Shown here: in pieces, positions 1 through 9,519 of the stretch
How positions within the stretch are numbered: position 1 is the stretch's first letter
Layout: each line of letters begins with the position of its first letter
Origin: Asanoa ishikariensis
GTDB taxonomy: Bacteria; Actinomycetota; Actinomycetes; Mycobacteriales; Micromonosporaceae
Length of the DNA: 64,000 nt
Assembly: GCF_900107455.1 (NCBI RefSeq)
Contig: NZ_FNQB01000001.1
Span: forward strand, 1,178,001-1,242,000
Reading direction: 5' to 3'
The notes under the pieces: generated by a model
Told to the model about the DNA's origin: nothing
Databases searched by the model: none
Seen by the model: only the letters and a program-made list of their open reading frames with translations
Position numbers and translations under genes: made by a program

Positions 1-1374
1 ACGGTCCTGACCATCGGCGGCGCTGCCGCCTGCACCGACTCCGGCCAGGCCGACGAGGGTTTCGCGCCCGGCGCCGCCGGCATCGGAGACCCCTACTTCC
101 CGACGTACGGCAACGGCGGCTACGACGTCACCAACTACGCGCTGGCGCTGCGCTACGACCCGGCCAGTGACCGCCTCGAGGGCACCGCGAAGATCACCGC
201 CACGGCGACGCAGAACCTGTCCCGGTTCAACCTGGACTTCCGTGGTCCGGAGGTCTCGGCGGTCACCGTGGACGGCGCCGCCGCGCAGCAGAAGCGCGAG
301 ACCGACGAACTGGTGGTCACGCCGAAGAGCGGGCTGCGCAAGGGCAGCAGCTTCACCACCGCGGTGACGTACGCGGGTGTGCCGCAGCCGATCACCAGCC
401 CGGAGCTGGGCACCGGCGGCTGGCTGGCCACCGCGACCGGGGCGATCGCGCTGGGCCAGCCCGAGTCGGCGAGCAGTTGGTACCCGGTCAACGACCACCC
501 CAGCGACAAGGCGACCTGGGCGCTGGAGATGACCGTCCCCTCCACCATCTCCGCGCTGAGCAACGGCGTGCCGGGGGAGAAGACCGAGAAGGACGGCTGG
601 ACCACTTGGCGGTGGACCGAGACCGAACCGATGGCCAGCTACCTGTCCACCGTGGTGATCGGCAACTACCGGGTCACCACCGGCACGCACCAGGGCAAGC
701 CGATCGTGACGGCTGTCGACGCCGGGCTGCCCCGCGATTCCAACGCGGACAAGGCGATGGCCCGCACCGGCGAGGTCGCCGACTTCCTGGCCACCCAGTT
801 CGGGCCGTACCCCTTCGACGCGTACGGCGGCATCGTGGTCGTCGACGGCCGGATCCGGTACGCGCTGGAGACCCAGTCCCGCCCGGTCTACAGCGACTCC
901 TTCTTCGGCAGCTCGACCAGCGAGTGGGTGGTGGCGCACGAGCTCGCACACCAGTGGTTCGGCGACAGCGTGTCGATCGCGGCGTGGAAGGACATCTGGC
1001 TCAACGAGGGCTTCGCCACCTACGCCGAGTGGCTGTGGTCGGAGCACGACACCGGGGTGCCGGTCCAGACCTCCTTCGACAAGGCGTACGACACCGTCAC
1101 CTGGACCGACCCGACCTACGACCCGGGTCGGACGGGGATGTTCGGCAACTCGGTCTACATCCGGGGCGGGCTGACCGTCCACGCGCTGCGGCTCGAGGTC
1201 GGCGACGACGCGTTCTTCCGGATCCTCCAGGAGTGGACCAGCCAGAAGCGCAACGCCACCGCGACCACCGACGAGTTCATCGCGCTGGCCGAGCGGATCG
1301 CCGGCAAGCCGCTGCGCGACTTCCTGATGACCTGGCTGACCTCGAAGACCGCCCCGCCGAAGCCGGCGAACTAG
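1..1374 (+). CDS. M1 family zinc aminopeptidase, lipoprotein-like, 5' truncated by window edge
   Basis: Open from base 1 in frame 1 to a TAG at 1372, so the true start lies outside the window. The visible N-terminus (GGAAAC, then a Ser/Gly-rich stretch) looks like the tail of a lipoprotein signal peptide, suggesting an exported, membrane-anchored enzyme. The gluzincin signature is complete: HELAH at 937-951 followed about 18 residues later by NEGFATYAEW, giving the two zinc His, the catalytic Glu and the third zinc ligand. The family removes N-terminal residues from peptides. The visible 457 residues fit the short bacterial M1 type that lacks the large C-terminal helical domain. Its last 4 bp (CTAG) are shared with the convergent LCP gene. 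Confidence 0.9.
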   Translation, partial: TVLTIGGAAACTDSGQADEGFAPGAAGIGDPYFPTYGNGGYDVTNYALALRYDPASDRLEGTAKITATATQNLSRFNLDFRGPEVSAVTVDGAAAQQKRETDELVVTPKSGLRKGSSFTTAVTYAGVPQPITSPELGTGGWLATATGAIALGQPESASSWYPVNDHPSDKATWALEMTVPSTISALSNGVPGEKTEKDGWTTWRWTETEPMASYLSTVVIGNYRVTTGTHQGKPIVTAVDAGLPRDSNADKAMARTGEVADFLATQFGPYPFDAYGGIVVVDGRIRYALETQSRPVYSDSFFGSSTSEWVVAHELAHQWFGDSVSIAAWKDIWLNEGFATYAEWLWSEHDTGVPVQTSFDKAYDTVTWTDPTYDPGRTGMFGNSVYIRGGLTVHALRLEVGDDAFFRILQEWTSQKRNATATTDEFIALAERIAGKPLRDFLMTWLTSKTAPPKPAN

Positions 1375-2507
1375 CGCTTCACCACCAGCTTCGGATGGGC
1401 CTTGAGGTATGCGTCCGCCTTGCCCGTCCGGAGGGCCTTGATGAAGTCCCGGCCTTCCTTGGTGAGCTGCTCGCCGCGGTAGCCGCCGCCGCTGCCCACG
1501 CCGCCACCCGGCAGCGAGACCAGCTTCAGCGTCTCCGGGCGCAGCTTGGACAGGGCGAAGCCGTACTCGACCGGGGTGCGCTCGCCGGCGATCACGTCGA
1601 CCGAACCGCCCAGCGCCTTGAACAGGCGTTGGATCGCGTCGGCATCAGTGGGCAGGCCCGTCGACAGCGCCTTCGCCAGGATCGCCTTGATCAGTTGCTG
1701 CTGGTGCCGCTGCCGGGCGTAGTCGCCACCGGCGGTGTAGCGCTGCCGGGCGTAGTCGATCGCCTGCCAGCCGGCGAAGTGCCGGTTGCCCGGGTTGTAG
1801 GTCGCCTGCGGCCCCACGTAGTCGCCGCCGCGCAGCGTCCGCGGCTTCCCGTTGGGCTGCCGGTGCTTCGAGACCACCTTCTGGTCGACGTACAGGTCGA
1901 CGCCGCCGAGCTCGTTGATCAGCTTTTCGAAGCCGCCGAAGTTGAGGATCGCGCCGGCCTGGAACTTCTTGATCCCGGTGTACTTGCTGACCGTCTGGCT
2001 CAGGAGCTGAAAACCCTGCGCGGCCGAGGGCTCGCCCTTGCCCCGCCGGCTCCCGTAGCTCATCGCGTGGGTCAGCTTCGTCGTGCCGCCCCGGTAACCC
2101 GCCTTCGGGAACGCCGGGATGTCGACGACCAGGTCACGCGGCAGCGAGAACAGGTAGCCGCTCTCGAGGTCCGCGTTGACGTGCAGGATCAGGACCGCGT
2201 CGGCGTGCGGCTCCCAGCCTTTGACGGAGACGCGGGTGTCGACGCCGACCAGCAGGAGGTCGAGCGGCCCGCGCATATCGGCGCCGGGTTGGACGGTCGG
2301 CGTCGGGCTCGGGGCGGGTGCCGGCGCGCTCTCGGTCGGCGCATTGGACGGCGCGGCTTTTGGTGTCGCCTCGTCACTTCGGGTCGCCGCGAACACCGCG
2401 CCACCGATCAGCAGCACCGCGACCACCGCCGCCGCGACCAGGAGCACGGGCCTGCGCCCGCGCAGCCGCTGCCAGAATTTGTGCGCTTCGTTCCCCGTGC
2501 CAGTCAC
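1371..2507 (-). CDS. LytR-CpsA-Psr (LCP) family cell-wall ligase
   Basis: LCP enzymes transfer undecaprenyl-linked glycopolymers (arabinogalactan, teichoic or capsular polymers) onto peptidoglycan outside the membrane. A short basic N-terminus is followed by one membrane anchor (VLLVAAAVVAVLLIGGAVF) and a Pro/Ala-rich linker. The LCP core has the first strand LLLVGVDTR, the HADAVLILHV block, SLPRDLVVDIP, the GGVDLYVD segment, and an Arg-rich region (YARQRY ... YARQRH) of the kind that binds the pyrophosphate lipid. I place the start at a GTG at 2507, just before the basic segment. An ATG exists at 2591, but it would run into the divergent oxidoreductase and add a non-conserved tail. No clear SD is seen. 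It shares CTAG with the M1 gene at its 3' end. Confidence 0.88.
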   Translation of the reverse strand: MTGTGNEAHKFWQRLRGRRPVLLVAAAVVAVLLIGGAVFAATRSDEATPKAAPSNAPTESAPAPAPSPTPTVQPGADMRGPLDLLLVGVDTRVSVKGWEPHADAVLILHVNADLESGYLFSLPRDLVVDIPAFPKAGYRGGTTKLTHAMSYGSRRGKGEPSAAQGFQLLSQTVSKYTGIKKFQAGAILNFGGFEKLINELGGVDLYVDQKVVSKHRQPNGKPRTLRGGDYVGPQATYNPGNRHFAGWQAIDYARQRYTAGGDYARQRHQQQLIKAILAKALSTGLPTDADAIQRLFKALGGSVDVIAGERTPVEYGFALSKLRPETLKLVSLPGGGVGSGGGYRGEQLTKEGRDFIKALRTGKADAYLKAHPKLVVKR

Positions 2508-2545
2508 GCGAAAATGATGACGGGATTTCACGATGGCGCAATACC

Positions 2546-2557
2546 TACCGGCCGGTA
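2546..2557. promoter_or_regulatory. 12-bp perfect palindrome in the LCP / GMC divergent promoter
   Basis: TACCGGCCGGTA lies between the divergent LCP (start 2507) and oxidoreductase (start 2569) genes, ending 11 nt before the latter. The same palindrome inside the 14-mer CTACCGGCCGGTAA recurs at 10516-10527 in front of a Nudix gene at almost the same distance from the ATG. It is a candidate operator. Confidence 0.45.
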
Positions 2558-2568
2558 ATGATGAGGGC

Positions 2569-4224
2569 ATGCGGTACGACGTGGTCGTCATCGGCTCCGG
2601 CTTCGGGGGCAGCGTGGCCGCGTTGCGCCTGGTGGAGAAGGGTTATTCGGTCCTCGTGCTGGAGGCCGGGCGGCGGTTCGCCGACGACGAGCTGCCGGCG
2701 ACCTCCTGGCGGCTGCGGCGCTTCCTGTGGGCACCCCGGCTGCGCTGCTTCGGCATCCAGCGGATCGACGTGCTGCGCCCGGCCAGCCGGAGGGCCGCCG
2801 GCGACAAGGTCCTGGTGCTCTCCGGCGCCGGGGTCGGCGGCGGGTCGCTGGTCTACGCCAACACGCTCTACGAGCCGCTGCCGGACTTCTACACCGACCC
2901 GCAGTGGCAGGGCATCGCCGACTGGCAGGCCGAGCTGGCGCCCCACTACGACCAGGCCAAACGGATGCTGGGCGTCGCGACGTACCCGCTGACGACCGCC
3001 GCGGACCGCGCGATGCGCGCGGTGGCTGACCGGATGGGTGCCGGTTCGACGTTCCACCCGACGCCGGTCGGCATCCACTTCGGGCGGCCGGGCGAGACCG
3101 TCGACGACCCCTACTTCGGCGGGGCCGGGCCGGCGCGCACGGGCTGCCTGCACTGCGGAGCCTGCATGACCGGCTGCCGGCACGGCGCCAAGAACAGCCT
3201 GGTGAAGAACTACCTGTGGCTGGCGGAGCGGCTGGGCGCGGAAGTGCGGCCCCTGACGACGGTGACCGGGGTGGGGCCGCTTTCCTCCGGGTACGCGGTC
3301 TCCACTGTTCGCACCGGCGGCCGGCGGCGGAGTGTCGTCGAGGCCGACCAGGTGGTGTTCGCGGCCGGGGCGCTCGGGACGGTCCGGCTCCTGTTCTCGT
3401 CGTCGCGCGCGCTGCCCGGTCTCTCTTCCAGGCTTGGCGCGCTGGTCCGCACCAACTCCGAGTCGATCCTGGGTGCGACCGTGCCAGGGCGCAGCAAGGT
3501 CGACTATTCAGCCGGCGCGGCGATCACGAGCTCTTTTCACCCCGACGCGCGTACGCACATCGAACCGGTCCGCTACGGGCGCGGCTCCAACTCCATGGGG
3601 CTGCTCCAGTCGGCGCTGGTCGACGGCGGGCCGCACCGGGTCCGGCGGCTGCTGGCGACGCTGGCCCGGCAGCCGCTGACCTACCTGCGCACGCTGTCGG
3701 TGCGCGACTGGTCCCGGCGCACGGTGATCGCGCTGGTGATGCAGTCGGTCGACAACTCGTTGACGCTGGCCTGGCGGCGTGGGCGGCTGGTCTCCACACC
3801 GGGCCACGGTGCGCCGAACCCGACCTGGGTGCCGGCCGGCAACACGGCGGCCCGGTTGCTCGCCGAGGAGATCGGCGGGGTCGCCGGGGGGTCGCTCAGC
3901 GAGGCGTTCGACATCCCGATCACCGCGCACATCCTGGGCGGCGCGGCGATCGGCGCGTCGCCCTCCTCCGGCGTGATCGACCCCTATCAACGGGTGTACG
4001 GCCATGCGGGGTTGCACGTGGTCGACGGCGCCGCGGTGCCGGCGAACCTGGGCGTCAACCCGTCGCTGACCATCACCGCGCTGGCCGAGCGGGCGCTGTC
4101 GTTCTGGCCCAACAAGGGCTCGGCCGATCCGCGGCCTTCGCTCGGTGCGCCTTACGCGGCGGTCCCTCGCGTCTGGCCCTCGCGACCCGCCGTGCCACCC
4201 ACGGCGCCGGGCGCGCTGCGCTAG
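2569..4224 (+). CDS. FAD-dependent GMC-type oxidoreductase (cholesterol-oxidase-like)
   Basis: Starts with the dinucleotide fold VVIGSGFGGSVAALRLVEK and continues with the LEAG strand end that binds the FAD ribose. GAGVGGGSLVYAN matches the conserved GMC box. A cysteine-rich stretch with a CLHCGACMTGC motif (nt 3150-3178) is characteristic of the ChoD-like branch and could hold an iron-sulfur centre or structural Cys. The C-terminal HILGGAAIG and the GVNPSLTITALAERA block close the FAD site. The family oxidises alcohol groups, often of sterols; the substrate here is unknown. I chose ATG 2569 over an in-frame ATG at 2533 because the Rossmann fold begins right after it and a GAGGG lies just upstream. 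551 residues, ends TAG. Confidence 0.85.
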   Translation: MRYDVVVIGSGFGGSVAALRLVEKGYSVLVLEAGRRFADDELPATSWRLRRFLWAPRLRCFGIQRIDVLRPASRRAAGDKVLVLSGAGVGGGSLVYANTLYEPLPDFYTDPQWQGIADWQAELAPHYDQAKRMLGVATYPLTTAADRAMRAVADRMGAGSTFHPTPVGIHFGRPGETVDDPYFGGAGPARTGCLHCGACMTGCRHGAKNSLVKNYLWLAERLGAEVRPLTTVTGVGPLSSGYAVSTVRTGGRRRSVVEADQVVFAAGALGTVRLLFSSSRALPGLSSRLGALVRTNSESILGATVPGRSKVDYSAGAAITSSFHPDARTHIEPVRYGRGSNSMGLLQSALVDGGPHRVRRLLATLARQPLTYLRTLSVRDWSRRTVIALVMQSVDNSLTLAWRRGRLVSTPGHGAPNPTWVPAGNTAARLLAEEIGGVAGGSLSEAFDIPITAHILGGAAIGASPSSGVIDPYQRVYGHAGLHVVDGAAVPANLGVNPSLTITALAERALSFWPNKGSADPRPSLGAPYAAVPRVWPSRPAVPPTAPGALR

Positions 4225-4227
4225 CCT
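4222..4227 (+). promoter_or_regulatory. -10 box of a leaderless promoter for the response regulator
   Basis: TAGCCT, overlapping the TAG stop of the preceding gene, lies 7 nt before ATG 4235. That spacing puts the transcription start at or next to the start codon; no SD is present. Confidence 0.45.
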
Positions 4228-4234
4228 GCCGGCC

Positions 4235-4903
4235 ATGACGGCGGCGCGCGTGCTCGTGGTCGAAGACGACGCTCGGGTGGCGGCTGCTTTGCGCCGGTCG
4301 CTGGAGTACGCGGGCTATCCGGTCACGCTGGCTTCGGACGGGCCGGCCGGGCTGGCTTCCGCGATCCGGTCCGCGCCGGATCTCGTGGTGCTCGACGTCA
4401 ACCTGCCCGGGCTCGACGGGTTCGGTGTGTGCCGGGCTTTGCGCGCCTCCGGTGCGACCGCGCTGGTGCTGATGCTGACCGCCCGGGACGCGACCGCCGA
4501 CCGGGTCTCCGGGCTCGACGCCGGGGCCGACGACTACCTGGTCAAGCCGTTCGCGCCCGAGGAGCTGCTGGCCCGGGTGCGGGCGTTGCTGCGCCGGGCG
4601 CCGGCGCCCGCTGAGGTGCTTCGGTTCGCCGACCTGGTGGTCGATCCGTCGGCCCGCGAGGTGCGTCGCGGTGTGCGGCCGGTGGAGTTGACCGCGCTGG
4701 AGTTCGACCTGTTGGCGTACCTCGTGCGGCATCCGCGCCAGGTGTTGCGCCGCTCGCAGTTGCTGTCCGCGGTCTGGGGCGGCGAGCCGGTGGCCAGCAA
4801 CGTCGTCGACGTCTACATCGGATATCTGCGGGCGAAGCTGGAGGCGGGCGGCGAGGCGCGGCTGGTGCAGACCGTGCGGGGCGTGGGGTACGTGCTGCGG
4901 TGA
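4235..4903 (+). CDS. OmpR/PhoB-family response regulator
   Basis: Receiver domain first: acidic pair in VLVVEDDARV, phosphorylatable Asp in LVVLDVNLPG, Thr in LTARD, Lys in YLVKPF. A C-terminal winged-helix DNA-binding domain follows (VELTALEFDLLAYLVRHP, then the VWGGE and VDVYIGYLRAKLE recognition region, ending in RGVGYVL). 222 residues, typical length. The start at ATG 4235 places the receiver directly at the N-terminus. It overlaps the downstream kinase gene by 4 bp, so the pair is translationally coupled and almost certainly a cognate two-component system. The signal is unknown. The divergent and upstream neighbours (LCP, GMC oxidase) do not identify its regulon. Confidence 0.93.
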   Translation: MTAARVLVVEDDARVAAALRRSLEYAGYPVTLASDGPAGLASAIRSAPDLVVLDVNLPGLDGFGVCRALRASGATALVLMLTARDATADRVSGLDAGADDYLVKPFAPEELLARVRALLRRAPAPAEVLRFADLVVDPSAREVRRGVRPVELTALEFDLLAYLVRHPRQVLRRSQLLSAVWGGEPVASNVVDVYIGYLRAKLEAGGEARLVQTVRGVGYVLR

Positions 4904-6246
4904 TCTCGATCCGGGCGCGGGTCACGCTGTTCGGCGTGGCCGTGGTGGCGGTGATCTACGCCGTGGTCGCCGTTTTGATCTACGTGCTGCTCTCGTACGG
5001 GTTCGCCGAGGACCAGGATCGGCTGCTGGCCTCGCGGGCTTCGGCGGCCGTTAGCGCGCTGGCCGAGTTGCCCCCATCCTCGTTGGGCGCCACGCCCTTG
5101 ATCCCTATCGACGCGGTGGCGACCGGTGAGGCGATCGTGGTGGTGCTGGACTCCTCGGGCTCGGTGATCTCGTCGACCGGACACGTCGGCGCGGGACCTT
5201 TGCGTTTTCCTGCTGAGCTGCTGGGCACCTCGTCGCGGTCTGGCTTCGCGGTCGAGACGGTGCCGGTGGCTGGTGTGCCGACCCGGGTGTGGGTGGTGCC
5301 CTGGGATCGGGGGTACGTCGTCGCCGCGCAGCCCATCCGGGCTCTCCAGGTGGAGCGACGGGGCATGATCGGCGTGTTGGCGATCGTCGGCTTTCTGGGG
5401 TTGGTGGCGGCCTTCGCGGCGACCTGGTTCGCCGTCGGGCGTGCGCTGCGGCCGTTGCGCGTGCTCGCCTCGCTCGCCGACTCGGTGGGCGGTTCGGCGG
5501 ACCTGACCCGGCGGCTGCCTTCGGTGCGGCAACGGGACGACCTTGGGCGGCTGACGGTCAGCTTCAACACGATGATGGATCGGCTGGCCTCGGCGTACGC
5601 GCGGACCGAGTCCGCTCTGGCGGCGCAGCGTCGGTTCACCGCGGACGCTTCGCACGAACTGCGTACGCCGTTGACGACGATCCGCGGCAACGTCGGGTTC
5701 CTGTCGGCGCATCCGGACGCGCGGGCCTCCGACCGTTCGGATGCGCTGGGCGATCTCGAGGCGGAGAGCGCGCGGATGGCCCGGTTGCTGGACGACCTGT
5801 TGCTGCTGGCCCGGTCCGACGGCGGGGCCGCACCGTCGGTGTCCTCCGTGGACCTGCTGGCGGTGGCCCGCTCGGTGTGCCGGCAGGCGTCCGTGTCGTG
5901 CTCCGGGTCTGGGTCGGTGTTGGTCTCGGGCGACGCGGACGCGCTGCGGCGGCTGGTCTGGATCCTGGTCGACAACGCGCTCGGGCACGGGTCGGGCGCG
6001 GTCTCGGTCTCGGTGTCGGTCTCCGCCGGCGTCGCGCGGTTGGTGGTGACCGACGAAGGCCCGGGTGTGCCGGTCGGGCTGGAGTCGGCGGTGTTCGAGC
6101 GGTTCTTCCGGGGTGATCCGGCACCGCCTGGTGGGGTAGGTCTCGGGCTGGCGATCGCCCGGTCTTTGGTGGCGGCGCACGGCGGCACGATCACGGTCAC
6201 CGGCGCGGTGTTCACGGTGACCTTGCCGCTCTCATCAGATTCTTAA
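4900..6246 (+). CDS. Membrane sensor histidine kinase (HAMP, HisKA, HATPase)
   Basis: GTG start inside the stop of the response regulator (overlap GTGA). The order is: first membrane segment (about residues 8-35), an extracytoplasmic sensor of roughly 110 residues without recognised motif, a second membrane segment (about 155-180), HAMP, then the dimerisation helix with the phospho-acceptor His in RFTADASHELRTPLTTIRG. The ATP-binding domain has the N box LVDNALGHG, the G1 box VTDEGPGVP, the F box FERFF and the G2 box GVGLGLAIA. 448 residues. Autophosphorylates and passes phosphate to the adjacent regulator. A run of Ser/Val dipeptide repeats (about residues 367-376) between N and G1 boxes is low complexity but lies in the variable part. 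Confidence 0.93.
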   Translation: MISIRARVTLFGVAVVAVIYAVVAVLIYVLLSYGFAEDQDRLLASRASAAVSALAELPPSSLGATPLIPIDAVATGEAIVVVLDSSGSVISSTGHVGAGPLRFPAELLGTSSRSGFAVETVPVAGVPTRVWVVPWDRGYVVAAQPIRALQVERRGMIGVLAIVGFLGLVAAFAATWFAVGRALRPLRVLASLADSVGGSADLTRRLPSVRQRDDLGRLTVSFNTMMDRLASAYARTESALAAQRRFTADASHELRTPLTTIRGNVGFLSAHPDARASDRSDALGDLEAESARMARLLDDLLLLARSDGGAAPSVSSVDLLAVARSVCRQASVSCSGSGSVLVSGDADALRRLVWILVDNALGHGSGAVSVSVSVSAGVARLVVTDEGPGVPVGLESAVFERFFRGDPAPPGGVGLGLAIARSLVAAHGGTITVTGAVFTVTLPLSSDS

Positions 6247-6291
6247 TCGCGCCTCACCGCCGTCTCACGCCCGCCCACCAGGCTCTTCCCC

Positions 6292-7299
6292 ATGCGCTTC
6301 TGGTCCGTGCTCCTCCTGCTCCTGCTCGCCCCCTGGGTGGGCGAATACCTGCTGGGCAACATCTCGATCGAGCGCCTGCCGCTGCTGCCGTTCCTGGTGC
6401 CGCTCTACGGCTGCGGAGCCCTGCTGGTGCGTGAGCTGGCCCGCCGCACCGGCCGTGGCTGGCCCACGATCTTCCTGTTGGCCACCGCCTATGGGGTGAT
6501 CGAGGCGGGTTTGGTCGACCAGTCGCTGTTCAACCAGACCTTCGAGGGTCTGGACCAGGTCGGCGTGACCCCGGTGCCCTGGCTGGGCATCAGCGCCTAC
6601 AACGCGGCCGCGTTCCTCATCGGTCATGCGGTGTGGAGCATCGGGGTGCCGATCGCGCTCGTCGAGCTCTGGTTCCCGAGTCGGCGCGAGGGGCCGTGGC
6701 TGGGCGCGGTCGGCCTCTCCGTCACGGCGGTGGGCTATCTGCTCGGGTGCTGGCTGATCTTCAAGGAACTGCGCGACCAGGAGAACTTCCTGGCCGCACC
6801 ACACCAACTCCTGGTGGCCGCGGTGACCGCGGTCGCCCTGATCACCCTGGGCTTCCTGATACCGCGCCGCCGACTATCGCCGCCTGCCGACGGCCGGTCG
6901 TGGTTGCCGCGGCCGTGGGTGATCGGCATCGTGACCTTCGTTACTGCGAGCGTGCATGCCGCGGTCCCGGAGAGCTGGCTCGGGTTCGGGATCGACGTGG
7001 TGACCACGTCGACGGCGGCCGTCGCCGTGGCATGGCTGGCCCGGCGGCCCGGCTGGGGCGACCGGCAACTGCTGGGGTTGCTGGCCGGGGCATTGCTGAC
7101 CTATGCCTGGCTGGCCTTCGTGCTGACCTCGCTCTACGGGCCGGACGACCGGTTGCGCTGGATCGGCAACGGTGTGTTCGCGGTCATGGCAGTGCTGTTG
7201 CTGGTGGTCACCCGATGGGTGGTCGCCCGCCGTGAGTTGCGTCCCGCCGACGCCCGGGAGGGGGTGAGCGAGCGACGGCTGGCCGAGCACGGTCGGTAA
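6292..7299 (+). CDS. Polytopic membrane protein of unknown function
   Basis: 335 residues with about nine hydrophobic segments separated by short loops, beginning with a signal-anchor-like segment ([17 protein letters not shown]). A conserved-looking cytosolic or re-entrant stretch reads [19 protein letters not shown], followed by [15 protein letters not shown] do not recognise the family: no transporter ATPase, no catalytic motif and no soluble domain is visible. ATG 6292 sits 45 bp after the sensor kinase, so it could be co-transcribed with or controlled by that two-component system. The Leu-rich run of codons at the start may slow early translation. The gene ends 11 bp before guaA. Confidence 0.75.
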   Translation: MRFWSVLLLLLLAPWVGEYLLGNISIERLPLLPFLVPLYGCGALLVRELARRTGRGWPTIFLLATAYGVIEAGLVDQSLFNQTFEGLDQVGVTPVPWLGISAYNAAAFLIGHAVWSIGVPIALVELWFPSRREGPWLGAVGLSVTAVGYLLGCWLIFKELRDQENFLAAPHQLLVAAVTAVALITLGFLIPRRRLSPPADGRSWLPRPWVIGIVTFVTASVHAAVPESWLGFGIDVVTTSTAAVAVAWLARRPGWGDRQLLGLLAGALLTYAWLAFVLTSLYGPDDRLRWIGNGVFAVMAVLLLVVTRWVVARRELRPADAREGVSERRLAEHGR

Positions 7300-7302
7300 A
7301 CT
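7297..7302 (+). promoter_or_regulatory. -10 box of leaderless guaA promoter
   Basis: TAAACT overlaps the stop codon of the preceding gene and lies 8 nt before ATG 7311, with no SD between, so guaA is probably made from a leaderless transcript. Confidence 0.5.
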
Positions 7303-7310
7303 CCGGACGC

Positions 7311-8864
7311 ATGACCACGCCACGCCCGGTTCTCGTCGTCGATTACGGCGCGCAGTACGCACAGCTCATCGCACGCCGGGTGCGGGAGGCGAAGGTCTAC
7401 TCCGAGATCGTGCCGCACACCATGCCGGTCAAGGACATGCTGGCCAAGGACCCGGTGGCGATCATCCTGTCTGGTGGTCCGTCCAGCGTCTACGAGGTTG
7501 GCGCCCCGCAGGTCGACGGCGGCCTGTTCGAGACCGGTGTCCCGGTGTTCGGCATCTGCTACGGCTTCCAGGCGATGGCCCAGGCCCTGGGTGGCGCGGT
7601 GGCACACACCGGCCGCCGCGAGTTCGGTGGCACCGAGCTCACCGTGGCGCCCGAGGCCGGTGTGCTGCTGCGTGACCTGCCTGCGGCGCTGCCGGTGTGG
7701 ATGAGCCACGGCGACAGCGTGACCGCGGCGCCGGCCGGCTTCACCGTCACCGCCGCGACGCCGGGCGCTCAGGTGGCCGCGTTCGAAGACCTGGTCGGTC
7801 GGCGGGCCGGCACCCAGTTCCACCCCGAGGTCATGCACACGGCGCACGGGCAGGACGTGCTGACCCGGTTCCTCTACGACATCGCCGGCATCGAGCCGAG
7901 CTGGACGCCTGACAACATCATCGACGACCAGGTCGCCGCGATCCGCGAGCGCGTCGGCGACAAGGAGGTCATCTGCGGCCTCTCCGGCGGCGTCGACTCC
8001 GCGGTGGCGGCGGCGCTCGTCCACAAGGCGGTCGGTGACCAGCTCACGTGCGTGTTCGTCGACCATGGTCTGCTGCGGGCGGGCGAGGCCGAGCAGGTGG
8101 AGCAGGACTACGTCGAGGCCACCGGGGTCAAGCTCAGGGTGGTCGACGCCGCGGACCGGTTCCTCTCGGCCCTGGACGGCGTGATCGACCCGGAGCAGAA
8201 GCGCAAGATCATCGGCCGGGAGTTCATCCGGGTCTTCGAGCAGGCCGCCCGCGAGGTGGCAGCCGAAGGCGACGTCGAGTTCCTGGTGCAAGGCACGCTG
8301 TACCCGGACGTGGTCGAGTCCGGCGGCGGCACCGGCACGGCCAACATCAAGTCACACCACAACGTGGGCGGCCTGCCCGACGACCTGAAGTTCAGCCTGG
8401 TCGAGCCGCTGCGCACGCTGTTCAAGGACGAGGTACGCACGCTGGGCACGGCCCTCGGCCTGCCCGACCCGATGGTCTGGCGGCACCCGTTCCCGGGCCC
8501 GGGCCTGGCGATCCGCATCATCGGCGCGGTCAGCCGCGACCGGCTAGACATCCTGCGCGCGGCGGACCAGATCGCCCGCGAGGAACTCACCGCGGCCGGC
8601 TTCGACCGCGACGTCTGGCAGTTCCCGGTGGTCCTGCTGGCCGACGTACGCAGCGTCGGAGTCCAGGGCGACGGCCGCACCTACGGCCACCCGGTGGTCC
8701 TGCGCCCGGTGTCCAGCGAGGACGCGATGACCGCCGACTGGTCCCGCCTGCCCTACGAAGTGATCGCCCGCATCTCGACCCGCATCACGAACGAGGTCCC
8801 CGAGGTGAACCGCGTCGTCCTCGACGTGACCAGCAAGCCCCCGGGCACCATCGAGTGGGAGTAA
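7311..8864 (+). CDS. guaA: GMP synthase (glutamine-hydrolysing)
   Basis: Converts XMP, glutamine and ATP to GMP in purine synthesis. The N-terminal class I glutamine amidotransferase domain has [19 protein letters not shown], the nucleophile Cys in FGICYGFQ, and the His/Glu pair in QFHPEV. The ATP-pyrophosphatase domain has the P-loop [12 protein letters not shown]. The C-terminal dimerisation domain ends in the characteristic KPPGTIEWE. 517 residues, full length. A leaderless -10 box precedes it and a hairpin terminator follows. It is the first purine gene of the window; purN and purH lie 42 kb away. Confidence 0.97.
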   Translation: MTTPRPVLVVDYGAQYAQLIARRVREAKVYSEIVPHTMPVKDMLAKDPVAIILSGGPSSVYEVGAPQVDGGLFETGVPVFGICYGFQAMAQALGGAVAHTGRREFGGTELTVAPEAGVLLRDLPAALPVWMSHGDSVTAAPAGFTVTAATPGAQVAAFEDLVGRRAGTQFHPEVMHTAHGQDVLTRFLYDIAGIEPSWTPDNIIDDQVAAIRERVGDKEVICGLSGGVDSAVAAALVHKAVGDQLTCVFVDHGLLRAGEAEQVEQDYVEATGVKLRVVDAADRFLSALDGVIDPEQKRKIIGREFIRVFEQAAREVAAEGDVEFLVQGTLYPDVVESGGGTGTANIKSHHNVGGLPDDLKFSLVEPLRTLFKDEVRTLGTALGLPDPMVWRHPFPGPGLAIRIIGAVSRDRLDILRAADQIAREELTAAGFDRDVWQFPVVLLADVRSVGVQGDGRTYGHPVVLRPVSSEDAMTADWSRLPYEVIARISTRITNEVPEVNRVVLDVTSKPPGTIEWE

Positions 8865-8895
8865 CCCAAACCACCCGCTAGATCGGCCTCGGTCG

Positions 8896-8922
8896 TGCCG
8901 GCCCGCGTTGTGCGGGCCGGCA
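8896..8922. terminator. Bidirectional hairpin between guaA and PspC gene
   Basis: TGCCGGCCCGC and GCGGGCCGGCA form an 11-bp perfect stem with a 5-nt loop, between two convergent genes. No U-tract, as is common in actinobacteria. Confidence 0.6.
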
Positions 8923-8950
8923 GGCTTCCCGCCGACGACCGGCCCCGCCG

Positions 8951-9397
8951 TCACGCCCGGGGCGTGGTGTTCGGGTCGTCGCCCTCGTTCGTGTTCGTCC
9001 CGGTGCCGAATCCCGTGCCCGTCGTCGGCGGCTGGGCGTTCGGCGTCGGGTAGGTCGGCTCCACGTAGGACGCCTGCGGACCAGGCTGCTGGCCCGGGTA
9101 GGTCGGCGGCTGGTAGTAGCTGCCGCCGCGGGTCTGTGCCTGCCAGTCCGCGGGCGCACCGCCGCCCGGACCCCACGCGCCTGCGGCCTGACGGTCTTCC
9201 GGCATGAGGAACCACAGCACCGGGTACGCCAGCAGCGCCAGGCCGCCGGTCAGGACTACGGTGACCGCGAAGATCACTCGCATTAGGACCGGGTCGACGC
9301 CGAAGTAGCGGCCGAGGCCGCCGCACACCCCAGCGATGATCTTGTCGTCGGTGGTTCGGCGTAGTTGTTTGTACGGTGGGTTCGCGCTCGTCGTCAT
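8951..9397 (-). CDS. PspC-domain small membrane protein
   Basis: 148 residues. The N-terminal PspC domain (KQLRRTTDDKIIAGVCGGLG, then YFGVDPVLMRVIFAV) contains an amphipathic/hydrophobic stretch and one or two membrane segments. The rest is a hydrophilic Pro/Gly/Gln/Thr-rich tail. PspC proteins belong to envelope-stress responses and often act at the membrane or as partners of kinases. Start at ATG 9397, since the PspC domain begins 10 residues later; an upstream ATG at 9493 would overlap the divergent Nudix promoter. Two more PspC proteins are encoded at 19411-20946 and 21074-22363. Confidence 0.85.
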   Translation of the reverse strand: MTTSANPPYKQLRRTTDDKIIAGVCGGLGRYFGVDPVLMRVIFAVTVVLTGGLALLAYPVLWFLMPEDRQAAGAWGPGGGAPADWQAQTRGGSYYQPPTYPGQQPGPQASYVEPTYPTPNAQPPTTGTGFGTGTNTNEGDDPNTTPRA

Positions 9398-9519
9398 GCT
9401 TCTACGGTCCACCCGCCAGGACGGTTCTACCTCGGGTACCGCCCGGACCCGTACCCTGAAACCTGACCCCTGCGGGTGATCAAGTGTCAGCAATCCGACT
9501 CCAGCCCCGGAGGTGTCGA

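Noticed and set aside
477-2558. Very long open frames opposite or out of frame with real genes, for example across the M1 and LCP genes
   Set aside because: Arg/Ala/Gly strings typical of GC-rich shadow frames; they span two convergent real genes with clear motifs.
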